From the NCBI RefSeq assembly GCF_019656335.1, contig NZ_BPLZ01000012.1:1-64000 (forward strand): a DNA stretch of 64,000 bases, in the 5' to 3' direction. The position numbers and the translations under genes are program-made. Each line of letters starts with the position of its first letter. Positions within the stretch are counted from its first letter, which is position 1. The DNA comes from Pseudomonas sp. NCCP-436 (GTDB taxonomy: Bacteria > Pseudomonadota > Gammaproteobacteria > Pseudomonadales > Pseudomonadaceae). Under the pieces are notes generated by a model. It was not told where the DNA came from. It saw only the letters and a list, made by a program, of their open reading frames with translations, and searched no databases. Below are positions 1 to 11,868 of the stretch, piece after piece.

Positions 1-1
1 C

Positions 2-418
2 AACCATGGCTTCACCTATTCCGGCCACCCGGTGGCGGCGGCGGTGGGTCTGGAGAACCTGCGGATTCTCCGCGAAGAAGGCATCGTCGAACGCGTGCGG
101 GAAAAAACGGCACCGTATTTGCAAAAGCGTCTGCGCGAGCTGGCGGATCATCCGCTGGTGGGTGAAGTGCGCGGTCTCGGCATGCTGGGTGCCATCGAGC
201 TGGTGCAGGACAAGGCCAAACGCCAGCGTTATCCGGGTGAGGTTGGTGTGGGCATGATCTGCCGTGGTCACTGTTTCGACAACGGGCTGGTGATGCGTGC
301 AGTGGGCGACACCATGATCATTGCACCACCGCTGGTAATCAGCGAGGCGGAGATTGACGAGTTGGTGGAAAAGGCACGCAAGTGCCTGGATCTGACCTGG
401 CGTCAGCTGTCTGCATGA
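2..418 (+). CDS. spuC: Polyamine (putrescine-pyruvate type) aminotransferase, C-terminal part
   Basis: This is the last 138 codons of a class III PLP-dependent aminotransferase; the 5' end lies outside the window. The visible part opens with HGFTYSGHPVAAAVGLENL, the conserved active-site region downstream of the PLP lysine in omega-aminotransferases. It ends with the small C-terminal domain (RGLGMLGAIELV, then VMRAVGDTMIIAPPLVI). SpuC transfers the amino group of putrescine or cadaverine to pyruvate in cytoplasmic polyamine catabolism. The assignment to SpuC rather than another class III enzyme rests mainly on position: the polyamine-binding protein genes follow on the same strand, as in the spuCDEFGH arrangement I know from P. 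aeruginosa. The catalytic lysine is outside the window, so substrate is inferred. Confidence 0.85.
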   Translation, partial: NHGFTYSGHPVAAAVGLENLRILREEGIVERVREKTAPYLQKRLRELADHPLVGEVRGLGMLGAIELVQDKAKRQRYPGEVGVGMICRGHCFDNGLVMRAVGDTMIIAPPLVISEAEIDELVEKARKCLDLTWRQLSA

Positions 419-1630
<1,212 letters not shown>

Positions 1631-1646
1631 ACAACGTAGCAACGCC

Positions 1647-1671
1647 ACCTGGCGGGTTTGTCCCGCCAGGT
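1647..1671 (+). other. Hairpin between the first and second binding-protein genes
   Basis: A perfect 10-bp stem (ACCTGGCGGG / CCCGCCAGGT) with a five-base loop TTTGT. There is no T-run. Stems placed 3' of a binding-protein gene commonly protect the upstream mRNA from exonucleases; that role is inferred. Confidence 0.55.
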
Positions 1672-1684
1672 ACCCAAATCGTGA

Positions 1685-3954
<2,270 letters not shown>

Positions 3955-3962
3955 TCGTTCAC

Positions 3963-3982
3963 GCCCGGCCATGCGGTCGGGC
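3963..3982 (+). other. Hairpin between the third binding-protein gene and the ATPase gene
   Basis: An 8-bp stem GCCCGGCC / GGTCGGGC (one G-U pair) around an ATGC loop. It separates the binding-protein genes from the transporter genes, a position where such stems often lower expression of the distal genes. Function inferred. Confidence 0.45.
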
Positions 3983-4006
3983 ACAATCTTCCGGGAGTTT
4001 TCCTAA

Positions 4007-5161
4007 ATGGCTGTTGCCTCCAGCGCCTACAAAAAAGCCCTCGAAGGGGATCAGACACCGAAAGAGGTGTTGGTCAAGATCGACCGGGTGACCAAGAAGT
4101 TCGACGAGACGGTAGCTGTCGACGATGTTTCTCTGACCATCAACAAAGGCGAGATCTTTGCTCTGCTGGGTGGTTCGGGTTCCGGCAAGTCAACCCTGTT
4201 GCGCATGCTCGCCGGGTTTGAGAGGCCCACCGAAGGTCGCATCATTCTCGATGGCGTCGACATTACCGACATGCCGCCGTACAAGCGCCCGATCAACATG
4301 ATGTTTCAGTCCTACGCGCTGTTCCCGCACATGAGTGTGGCCGACAACATCGCCTTCGGGCTGAAGCAGGATGGCCTGCCCAAGGCCGAGATCGACGAGC
4401 GCGTGGCCGAGATGCTCAAGCTGGTGCACATGACCCAGTACGCCAAGCGTAAGCCGCACCAGCTCTCCGGCGGCCAGCGCCAGCGCGTGGCACTGGCCCG
4501 TTCGCTGGCCAAACGTCCCAAGTTGCTGCTGCTTGACGAGCCGATGGGCGCACTGGACAAGAAACTGCGCTCGCAGATGCAACTGGAGCTGGTGGAGATC
4601 ATCGAGCGGGTCGGCGTGACCTGCGTCATGGTGACCCACGACCAGGAAGAAGCCATGACCATGGCCCAGCGTATCGCCATCATGCACCTGGGCTGGATCG
4701 CCCAGACCGGCAGCCCGGTGGACGTTTACGAGACTCCGGCCAACCGTCTGGTCTGCGAGTTCATTGGTAACGTCAACCTGTTCGAAGGCGAGATCACTAC
4801 CGACGACACGGATCATGCGGTCATCACCTGCCCGGGCCTGGACAAGCCGATCTACATCGGTCACGGCATCAGCACCCGCGCCGAGGAGAAGAAGGTCACC
4901 TACGCCCTGCGTCCGGAAAAGCTGCTGATGGCCACCGAACTGCCGGCCGATCACGAGCATCCGGAGTACAACTGGAGTCGTGGGCACGTACACGATATTG
5001 CTTACCTGGGCGGCCATTCGGTCTACCACGTCAAGCTCGACTCCGGCCAGGTGGTTCAGTGCTTCATTGCCAATGCCGAGCGTCGCGGCAAGCGCCCGAC
5101 CTGGGATGATCCGGTGGTGGTGTACTGGGAAGATGACAGCGGCGTGGTACTGCAATCATGA
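4007..5161 (+). CDS. spuF: Polyamine ABC transporter ATP-binding protein
   Basis: A 384-residue cytoplasmic ATPase of the PotA/PotG family that powers polyamine import. It has Walker A LLGGSGSGKST (about residues 47-57), the ABC signature LSGGQRQRVALARS (about 149-162), Walker B LLLLDEPMGALD and the switch histidine in MVTHDQEEAM. The region after residue 240 is the TOBE-type regulatory domain typical of PotA and MalK. It follows the third binding protein by 52 bases and overlaps the next gene by ATGA, so coupling with the permeases is expected. The PotG/SpuF identification rests on homology plus operon context. Confidence 0.93.
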   Translation: MAVASSAYKKALEGDQTPKEVLVKIDRVTKKFDETVAVDDVSLTINKGEIFALLGGSGSGKSTLLRMLAGFERPTEGRIILDGVDITDMPPYKRPINMMFQSYALFPHMSVADNIAFGLKQDGLPKAEIDERVAEMLKLVHMTQYAKRKPHQLSGGQRQRVALARSLAKRPKLLLLDEPMGALDKKLRSQMQLELVEIIERVGVTCVMVTHDQEEAMTMAQRIAIMHLGWIAQTGSPVDVYETPANRLVCEFIGNVNLFEGEITTDDTDHAVITCPGLDKPIYIGHGISTRAEEKKVTYALRPEKLLMATELPADHEHPEYNWSRGHVHDIAYLGGHSVYHVKLDSGQVVQCFIANAERRGKRPTWDDPVVVYWEDDSGVVLQS

Positions 5162-6066
5162 AACTGGCCAAGCTTTCGCGTTATGTGCCCAGCGGGCGGC
5201 ATGTCGTCATCGGCATCCCGTTCCTGTGGCTGTTCCTGTTCTTCCTGTTGCCGTTCGTCATCGTCCTGAAGATCAGCTTCGCCGAGGCCGATGTCGCCAT
5301 CCCGCCGTATACGGAAATATACCAATGGGCGGACAACAAGCTGACGCTGTTGCTGAACTTCGGCAACTACATCTTCCTGTCCGAGGACGCCCTGTATCTG
5401 TCGGCTTACCTGGGTTCGCTGAAGATCGCCACCTTCAGCACGCTGCTGTGTCTGCTGATCGGTTATCCGATGGCCTATGCCATTGCCCGTGCGCCGAAGG
5501 AACGGCAGACCGTGCTGCTGCTGTTGATCATGATGCCGACCTGGACCGCGATCCTGATCCGCGTCTATGCCTGGATGGGCATTCTTGGCAACAACGGGCT
5601 GCTCAACTCGCTGCTGCAAGGCATCGGCCTGATTGATGCACCGCTGCAGATCCTCAACACCAATACCGCGGTGTATATCGGCATCGTCTACTCGTATTTG
5701 CCGTTCATGATCCTGCCGCTCTACGCGAACCTGGTGAAGCACGACCCGAGCCTGCTGGAGGCTGCCTCCGACCTGGGGTCGAGCCACTTCAACAGCTTCT
5801 GGAAGATCACCGTGCCGCTGTCGAAGAACGGCATCATTGCCGGCTGCATGCTGGTGTTCATCCCGGTGGTGGGTGAGTTCGTCATCCCTGAACTGCTTGG
5901 TGGTCCGGAGACCCTGATGATCGGCAAGGTGCTGTGGCAGGAGTTCTTCAACAACCGCGACTGGCCGGTAGCCTCGGCGTTGGCGGTGGTGATGCTGGCG
6001 ATCCTGATCGTGCCCATCATCCTGTTCAACCGTAACCAGGCGAAGGAACTGGAGGGTCGCCCATGA
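5158..6066 (+). CDS. spuG: Polyamine ABC transporter permease (PotH type)
   Basis: A 302-residue inner-membrane permease. The N-terminal segment (IGIPFLWLFLFFLLPFVIVL) is a membrane span followed by a periplasmic loop, then the binding-protein-dependent transport domain with five further spans. The coupling-helix motif EAASDLGSSHFNSFWKITVPLSKNGI matches the EAA loop that contacts the ATPase. Start and stop overlap its neighbours by four bases each, which indicates translational coupling and equal amounts of the two permeases. Forms the channel with the next gene product. Confidence 0.93.
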   Translation: MKLAKLSRYVPSGRHVVIGIPFLWLFLFFLLPFVIVLKISFAEADVAIPPYTEIYQWADNKLTLLLNFGNYIFLSEDALYLSAYLGSLKIATFSTLLCLLIGYPMAYAIARAPKERQTVLLLLIMMPTWTAILIRVYAWMGILGNNGLLNSLLQGIGLIDAPLQILNTNTAVYIGIVYSYLPFMILPLYANLVKHDPSLLEAASDLGSSHFNSFWKITVPLSKNGIIAGCMLVFIPVVGEFVIPELLGGPETLMIGKVLWQEFFNNRDWPVASALAVVMLAILIVPIILFNRNQAKELEGRP

Positions 6067-6941
6067 CGCGTTTTCGTTTTTCCAACCTGATGCTCTGGGC
6101 GGGTCTGCTGTTTATCTACCTGCCGATGGTCATTCTGGTGATCTATTCGTTCAACGCCTCCCGCCTGGTAACGGTCTGGGGCGGCTGGTCCGTGAAGTGG
6201 TACGTCGGCCTGCTGGACAACACCCAGTTGATGGGCTCGGTGATGCGCTCGCTGGAGATCGCCCTGTACACCGCCATTGCGGCGGTGGCACTGGGCACGC
6301 TGGCGGCCTTCGTGCTGACTCGTGTCACTCGTTTCAAGGGGCGAACGCTGTTCGGTGGCATGGTCACCGCACCTCTGGTGATGCCCGAGGTGATCACAGG
6401 TCTGTCGCTGTTGCTGCTGTTCGTGCTGATGGCCCAGTTGATCGGCTGGCCGGCACAGCGCGGCATGGCCACCATCTGGATCGCCCACACCACATTCTGC
6501 TCGGCCTACGTGGCTGTGGTGGTGTCGTCGCGCCTGCGTGAACTGGACCTGTCCATCGAAGAGGCGGCCATGGATCTGGGCGCGCGGCCGTGGAAGGTAT
6601 TCTTCCTGATTACCGTGCCGATGATCGCGCCGTCGCTGGCAGCAGGGGCAATGATGTCCTTCGCTCTGTCGCTGGACGACCTGGTTCTGGCCAGCTTCGT
6701 CTCCGGTCCTGGCTCCACCACCCTGCCGATGGAGATTTTTTCTGCCGTGCGTCTGGGGGTTAAGCCGGAGATCAACGCAGTAGCCAGCCTGATCCTGTTG
6801 GTGGTGTCGTTTGCCACCTTCCTGGCCTGGTTCTTCGCCCACCGCGCCGAGGAGAAGCGCAAGAAGGCCCTGCAGCAGGCCATGGACGAAACTGCCAATC
6901 CGTCCTGGCAGCAGGTGATCGACAGTCGTCGCAGCAACTGA
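6063..6941 (+). CDS. spuH: Polyamine ABC transporter permease (PotI type)
   Basis: A 292-residue permease, the partner of the preceding PotH-type protein. It has a first span LMLWAGLLFIYLPMVILVIYSF and the EAA loop EEAAMDLGARPWKVFFLITVPMIAPSL. Family members are about 280 residues; here the C terminus carries a charged cytoplasmic tail (HRAEEKRKKALQQ and onward). It is the last gene of the operon and is followed closely by a strong bidirectional terminator. Confidence 0.93.
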   Translation: MTRFRFSNLMLWAGLLFIYLPMVILVIYSFNASRLVTVWGGWSVKWYVGLLDNTQLMGSVMRSLEIALYTAIAAVALGTLAAFVLTRVTRFKGRTLFGGMVTAPLVMPEVITGLSLLLLFVLMAQLIGWPAQRGMATIWIAHTTFCSAYVAVVVSSRLRELDLSIEEAAMDLGARPWKVFFLITVPMIAPSLAAGAMMSFALSLDDLVLASFVSGPGSTTLPMEIFSAVRLGVKPEINAVASLILLVVSFATFLAWFFAHRAEEKRKKALQQAMDETANPSWQQVIDSRRSN

Positions 6942-6958
6942 CTGCGATCATGCAAGAG

Positions 6959-6987
6959 CAGAAACGGGCCCTCGGGGCCCGTTTCTG
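6959..6987. terminator. Rho-independent terminator after the polyamine operon
   Basis: A perfect 13-bp inverted repeat (CAGAAACGGGCCC / GGGCCCGTTTCTG) with a TCG loop, followed by TTT. The convergent CYTH/CHAD gene ends 24 bases away on the other strand, so the stem can serve both transcripts. Confidence 0.85.
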
Positions 6988-7010
6988 TTTACGGCTATTT
7001 GGTGCTGGCC

Positions 7011-8375
7011 TTATTTCACCAGTGCCTTCCAGGGTTTGAGGCTTTGCACTATCTGTACCTGGCTAGCACGCAACTGACGCTGCGCCTCATCCAGCGGCTG
7101 CAGGATCAGCACGTACAGCTTGTTCAGCTCGCCGAACAGGCGATCCACCTCTACCACTTCGAGCACGCTGCGTGCCAGTCGCAGCCACACCAGAAGACGT
7201 TCCAGTCGCGGCAGTTGCTCGGCCAGTTCTTCGGGACGCTGCTGATAACGGCGCAGCTGCAGGGCCGCACCTTCTTCGCCGAGCAAGGTGCCCAGCCAGC
7301 TGCCAAGAGGCGCAGCGCCCTGACGTTCGCCGCGGCTGTTGCGGCCCTGCGTCCAGTTGCGTTGCAGCAACCACAGTGACAGCTTCAGTGACAGCAGTCC
7401 CCAGCGGCAGCCGTCCAGCTCTGCAGCAAACAGCGCCGGGGCGTTGTGGCGCAGGTTTTCGTTGTCCTGACCGGCAGCCAGGCGTGGGCGCCAGTCGGCG
7501 AGCAGCGCGTCGAGCTGCTCGCGTAGCTCGCGGGTGATGGCACGCGGTGCAGCCTGGCCGAGGCTGGCAAGCAGGGCGCGTAGCTCCACCAGTTGCTGGA
7601 GCCAGTCCTGCAACAGGCTCCAGTGGCCGTTGAAACGGTACTGTTCGGCCAGACGTTGGCTGGCGCCGAGCAGGTGCCAGGCGCAGGCGGCAAAGGCTTC
7701 ATCCAGTGGTAGCTCGGCGGTTAGTGCCGGCAGGGCCAGGCTCAGGCTGTAGCTGCCGGCGTCGAACAGACGGTAGCCGCGCTCAGCCTTACTGATGTCG
7801 CAGGGCATCAGCGGCAGCTCGGCGGCCAGCTCGCAGGCCAGCTCCAGCAACGCAGCCGGTTCGCCCTGGCGCAGCTCCAGCTCCAACTCGCAGATTTCTT
7901 CCTCGCCTTCACCGGCCGCCACCTTGCCCAGATCCAGCGCTGCCTCGATCACCACGCGTGCCTTGCCTTGGCCCCAGGCAATCTCGGCTTTTTCACGGAT
8001 GAAGTCGGTGGAGAACAGCGGTTGCAGGGTGGATTTGTCCAGCCCGGCCAGGCTGGCTGGCCAGCAGCTGTCGTCGAGCTTGTGCAGATTCAGCACTGGT
8101 GCGTCCAGATACCAGTCCCATTCATTGCGTTCGGACAGTCCGGCCACGCTCTGGCCGCGGCTCTTGAGCGTCTGGATGAACTGCTCGCCGTCGCGGCGGA
8201 TGCGCAGGGCTACCTTGGACGAAGCCAGATCGCGCTGCGGCGTGTCGTAGTACTGGTTGAACAGCTCCACCCTTTGCCAGCCACTTTTGTTGCGCTTCTT
8301 CAGCAGCGGGTGTTCGCGTAGTGCGGCCAGGGTGGTGCGACTGGCGCGCAGTTTGATTTCGGTTTCTTTATTCAT
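7011..8375 (-). CDS. CYTH and CHAD domain protein (inorganic triphosphatase family)
   Basis: A 454-residue two-domain protein. The N-terminal half (residues 1 to about 200) is a CYTH domain, with the signature ETEIKL at the N terminus, basic residues in VALRIRRDGEQFIQTLKSRG, and acidic strands EICELELELRQG. These line the tunnel that binds triphosphate and metal. The C-terminal half is a CHAD domain of helical repeats rich in histidine and arginine, typically linked to polyphosphate binding. The ATG giving MNKETEIKL is the natural start; in-frame readings up to 8534 add an unrelated tail. Related E. coli YgiF hydrolyses inorganic tripolyphosphate. A phosphate-related role fits its divergence from the Pit genes. 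Confidence 0.85.
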   Translation of the reverse strand: MNKETEIKLRASRTTLAALREHPLLKKRNKSGWQRVELFNQYYDTPQRDLASSKVALRIRRDGEQFIQTLKSRGQSVAGLSERNEWDWYLDAPVLNLHKLDDSCWPASLAGLDKSTLQPLFSTDFIREKAEIAWGQGKARVVIEAALDLGKVAAGEGEEEICELELELRQGEPAALLELACELAAELPLMPCDISKAERGYRLFDAGSYSLSLALPALTAELPLDEAFAACAWHLLGASQRLAEQYRFNGHWSLLQDWLQQLVELRALLASLGQAAPRAITRELREQLDALLADWRPRLAAGQDNENLRHNAPALFAAELDGCRWGLLSLKLSLWLLQRNWTQGRNSRGERQGAAPLGSWLGTLLGEEGAALQLRRYQQRPEELAEQLPRLERLLVWLRLARSVLEVVEVDRLFGELNKLYVLILQPLDEAQRQLRASQVQIVQSLKPWKALVK

Positions 8376-8548
8376 TGCAGTGACAGGCTCGAAGCGGCGG
8401 TAGGGCGACGCGGGGAGGACAAGGGTAGTGCAAAGGTGCTGCGCTGTCAGGTCGCCAGGCCACGTCTGCGGGCAATCGATGACATGTGCTGGCGGGGGCC
8501 GGGTAGCACTCGTATACTTGCCGCCTATTTTCAACCAGGGGCAACCCT

Positions 8549-9226
8549 ATGCCTACCAATCCCTTCGTCAGTCTGTTCGGCCGCTCTCCCATTGGGCCGA
8601 TGCAGCAACATATCACCAAGGCGCACGAGTGCGCGGCCAATCTCGTTCCGTTGTTTGAGGCGGTGATGGCTGAAGACTGGGCTCGTGTCGAGCAGGTGCA
8701 GCAGGAAATGGTGCGCCTGGAGCACGAAGCCGACAAGCTCAAGAAAAGCGTACGCATGCAGTTGCCCAAGAGCTTGTTCCTGCCAGTGCCACGTTCGGAT
8801 CTGCTGGAGCTGCTCAGCGTTCAGGACAAGGTGGCCAACCGCGCCAAGGATATCGCCGGACTGATTCTGGGGCGTCAGATGACTCTTCCTGAGCAGCTGC
8901 AGCCGCTGATGCTGGCCTACGTGAAGCGCTGTGTGGACGCCAGTGCCCAGGCGCTGAAAGCAATGAACGAATTGGATGAGCTGCTGGAAACCGGCTTTGG
9001 TGGCCGTGAGGCCGCGCTGATCCAACGCATGGTCGAGGAGCTGGAAGATATCGAGCGGGACACGGATCGGCAGCAGATCGAAGTGCGCCGGGCTCTGTTC
9101 GGGCTGGAAAAGGAATTACCTGCCGTTGATGTGATGTTCCTCTACCGGATCATCGACTGGGTTGGCGACGTTGCCGACCGTGCCGAGCGTGTCGGCAACC
9201 GACTGGAACAACTGCTGGCGCGCTAG
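8549..9226 (+). CDS. DUF47 / TIGR00153 PhoU-like partner of Pit phosphate transporter
   Basis: A 225-residue all-helical protein of the DUF47 family, distantly related to PhoU. It starts MPTNPFVSLFGRSPIGPMQQH, typical of the family, and has the heptad-rich core QQEMVRLEHEADKLKKSVRMQLPKSLFLPVPRSDLLELL. The paired acidic clusters (LEHEAD, LEDIERDTD) are the likely metal-binding helices. It sits 38 bases before the Pit transporter gene, the arrangement usual for this family, and is thought to regulate or assist Pit. A TATACT -10-like element lies about 35 bases upstream of the start. The exact function is not established. Confidence 0.85.
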   Translation: MPTNPFVSLFGRSPIGPMQQHITKAHECAANLVPLFEAVMAEDWARVEQVQQEMVRLEHEADKLKKSVRMQLPKSLFLPVPRSDLLELLSVQDKVANRAKDIAGLILGRQMTLPEQLQPLMLAYVKRCVDASAQALKAMNELDELLETGFGGREAALIQRMVEELEDIERDTDRQQIEVRRALFGLEKELPAVDVMFLYRIIDWVGDVADRAERVGNRLEQLLAR

Positions 9227-9264
9227 TCGCCGGCTGCCATTCAGGAACCCACAGGTAATTTCTT

Positions 9265-10530
9265 ATGACTCTTGTCGCGGAATACGGTTTCGTACTCCTC
9301 GTGCTCGCTTGCTGCTTCGGTTTTTTCATGGCTTGGGGCGTAGGGGCAAACGATGTTTCCAATGCCATGGGCACTTCGGTCGGCTCCAAGGCGCTGACCA
9401 TCAAGCAGGCGATCCTGGTCGCCATGGTATTCGAGTTCTGCGGAGCTTACCTTGCAGGAGGGCAGGTAACCGAGACCATCAAGAATGGTATCGTCGACAG
9501 CACGGTGATCCCGCCCGATATGTTTGTGCTGGGCATGATGTCGGCGTTGCTTTCAGCCGGTACCTGGCTGCTGATCGCTTCGCTGCGTGGCTGGCCGGTC
9601 TCGACCACTCACTCGATCGTTGGCGCCATTATCGGCTTTGCCTCGGTAGGGGTGTCGGTCGAGGCGGTCAACTGGCCTGGCCTGGTGCCCATTGTCTCCA
9701 GTTGGGTGGTTACGCCCTTCCTTTCCGGCCTGCTCGCCTTTGGTCTGTTCAAGAGTGTGCAGTGGCTGATCATGGATACCGATGATCCCTTCGGCAATGC
9801 CAAGCGCTGGGTGCCGGTGTACATGTTCCTGACCGGCTTCATGCTGGCGCTGATGACCTTCACCAAGGGCCTCAAGCATGTCGGCTGGCACTTCAGCACC
9901 TCGCAGTCGGTGATGTTGGCATGTGTGGTCGGCTTCATCGTCGCGGCCCTGGGCATCGCCCTGCTGACCCGCATCCAGGTTGATCCGGAAGCCAACAAGA
10001 ACTTCCAGTTCGCCAGTGTCGAGCGTGTCTTCGCCGTGCTGATGATTTTTACCGCCTGCGCCATGGCCTTCGCCCACGGCGCCAGCGACGTATCCAACGC
10101 AGTCGGCCCGCTGGCAGCGGTGGTCGGGGTGATCGAAGCCGGCGGCGACATGGTGGTTGGCGGCAAGTCCGCAGTGCCCGGCTGGGTGTTGTTGCTCGGC
10201 GCCGTGGGTATCGTGGTCGGCCTGGCCACTTACGGCTGGAAAGTGATTGCCACCATTGGCAAGGGTATTACCGAGCTTACGCCGAGCCGTGGCTTTGCTG
10301 CTGAACTGGCCACCGCCAGTACCGTGGTGGCAGCTTCCGGCATCGGCCTGCCGATTTCCACCACACACACTCTGGTTGGTGCTGTACTGGGCATCGGCCT
10401 GGCCCGTGGTATCGGTGCGCTGAACCTGTCTGTGGTGGGTAAGATCTTCACCTCCTGGGTGGTGACCCTGCCAGTTGGTGCGGCACTGGCAATCCTCTAT
10501 TTTGAATTGATGATGCTGATTTTCCTCTGA
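9265..10530 (+). CDS. pitA: Low-affinity inorganic phosphate transporter, Pit family
   Basis: A 421-residue inner-membrane protein of the PiT family that imports phosphate, usually as a neutral metal-phosphate complex with protons. The two inverted repeat signatures are present: GANDVSNAMGTSVGSKAL near the N terminus and HGASDVSNAVGPLAAV in the second half. Both have matching S-T-T-H motifs (WPVSTTHSIVGAIIG and LPISTTHTLVGAVLG). About ten to twelve membrane spans are visible. It forms an operon with the DUF47 gene. The high-affinity Pst system is also in this window. Confidence 0.93.
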   Translation: MTLVAEYGFVLLVLACCFGFFMAWGVGANDVSNAMGTSVGSKALTIKQAILVAMVFEFCGAYLAGGQVTETIKNGIVDSTVIPPDMFVLGMMSALLSAGTWLLIASLRGWPVSTTHSIVGAIIGFASVGVSVEAVNWPGLVPIVSSWVVTPFLSGLLAFGLFKSVQWLIMDTDDPFGNAKRWVPVYMFLTGFMLALMTFTKGLKHVGWHFSTSQSVMLACVVGFIVAALGIALLTRIQVDPEANKNFQFASVERVFAVLMIFTACAMAFAHGASDVSNAVGPLAAVVGVIEAGGDMVVGGKSAVPGWVLLLGAVGIVVGLATYGWKVIATIGKGITELTPSRGFAAELATASTVVAASGIGLPISTTHTLVGAVLGIGLARGIGALNLSVVGKIFTSWVVTLPVGAALAILYFELMMLIFL

Positions 10531-10569
10531 TCGCACAGGCGGCCCGGCTTTGCCGGGCCGCCTGTGCGA
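10531..10569. terminator. Strong hairpin after the Pit gene
   Basis: A perfect 18-bp inverted repeat (TCGCACAGGCGGCCCGGC and its complement) with a TTT loop, starting at the base after the stop codon. No T-run follows, so it may act as an RNA 3' end stabiliser or a Rho-assisted terminator. Confidence 0.7.
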
Positions 10570-10635
10570 AGGCAGGCTGGTCTGTGTTAGCGGTTCTGTT
10601 GTTATGATGAGGCTCCTTTGTGAGAGAGCCGAGTC

Positions 10636-11802
10636 ATGTCACTTCCCTCCCTGCGTGAGCAATTCTCGGCGCTGATAGCTGCACCGTCGATCAGTTGCAC
10701 CCAGCCCGCGCTGGACATGTCCAACCGTGCAGTGATCGACCTGCTGGCCGGCTGGCTGAGCGATCTCGGCTTTGCCTGCGAGATTCAGCAGGTCAGTCCC
10801 GGCAAGTTCAATCTGCTGGCCAGTTATGGTTCAGGGCCTGGCGGCCTGGTGCTGGCCGGGCACAGTGATACCGTACCCTGCGACGAATCTCTCTGGCACA
10901 GCGATCCGCTACGCCTCAGCGAGCAGGGTGATCGCTGGGTCGGTCTCGGTGTGTGCGATATGAAGGGATTCTTCCCTTTGATTATCGAAGCGCTGTTGCC
11001 GTTGCTCGATCAGCCTTTCCGTCAGCCGCTGCTGATACTCGCCACCTGCGACGAGGAAAGCTCCATGGCCGGTGCCCGCGCTCTGGCCGAGGCCGGACGG
11101 CCGCTTGGCCGCGCTGCGGTGATCGGCGAGCCAACCGGGCTCAGGCCGATTCGCCTGCACAAGGGGGTGATGATGGAGCGCATCGACATCCTTGGTCAGA
11201 GCGGGCACTCCTCGGATCCGACGCTGGGACGCAGCGCACTGGAGGCCATGCAGGATGTGATGGGCGAACTGCTCGGTCTGCGCGCGCAGTGGCAGCGCGA
11301 ATTTAGCAACCCGCAGTTCGGCGTGCCGCAACCGACACTGAATCTGGGCTGTATTCATGGTGGCGACAATCCCAACCGCATTTGCGGCCAGTGCGCGCTG
11401 GAGTTCGATCTGCGGCCGCTACCCGGCATGGATCCGGAGCTGTTGCGTGCGGCCATTCGTGGCAAACTGCAACCGCTGGCGCTCAAGCACGAGGTGCGCA
11501 TCGACTACGGCCCGCTGTTCCCTGCCGTGCCGCCCTTCGAGGAGGCCGCCGACCGGGAGTTGGTGCGCCTGGCCGAACACCTGACCGGGCATACGGCACA
11601 GGCTGTGGCTTTCGGTACCGAAGCGCCCTATCTTCAGCAACTGGGCTGTGAAACCCTGGTGCTCGGTCCTGGCGACATTGATTGTGCGCACCAGCCTGAC
11701 GAATACCTGCAGCTCGATCGTATCGAGCCGACTGTGGCCCTGTTGCGCCAACTGATCCAACACTACTGCCTGACCCGGAGTGAAGACGTGCAGCGACGAT
11801 GA
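10636..11802 (+). CDS. argE: Acetylornithine deacetylase
   Basis: A 388-residue M20-family metallohydrolase. It removes the acetyl group from N-acetylornithine (arginine biosynthesis) or related N-acyl amino acids. Metal-site motifs are visible: GHSDTVPCD (His and Asp, about residue 76), VCDMKG, the catalytic glutamate pair in TCDEESS, and GTEAPYL near the C terminus. The dimerisation-domain motif GHSSDPTLGRSALEAM is intact. It lies directly upstream of argA with a 66-base gap, as in P. aeruginosa. Since Pseudomonas also has argJ, the physiological share of ArgE is uncertain. Confidence 0.9.
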   Translation: MSLPSLREQFSALIAAPSISCTQPALDMSNRAVIDLLAGWLSDLGFACEIQQVSPGKFNLLASYGSGPGGLVLAGHSDTVPCDESLWHSDPLRLSEQGDRWVGLGVCDMKGFFPLIIEALLPLLDQPFRQPLLILATCDEESSMAGARALAEAGRPLGRAAVIGEPTGLRPIRLHKGVMMERIDILGQSGHSSDPTLGRSALEAMQDVMGELLGLRAQWQREFSNPQFGVPQPTLNLGCIHGGDNPNRICGQCALEFDLRPLPGMDPELLRAAIRGKLQPLALKHEVRIDYGPLFPAVPPFEEAADRELVRLAEHLTGHTAQAVAFGTEAPYLQQLGCETLVLGPGDIDCAHQPDEYLQLDRIEPTVALLRQLIQHYCLTRSEDVQRR

Positions 11803-11868
11803 GACAAAAGACCCGAACCGACCCCGACGGATCGTCAAACCCCACGTCTCGACGCTTACGGATTCCCC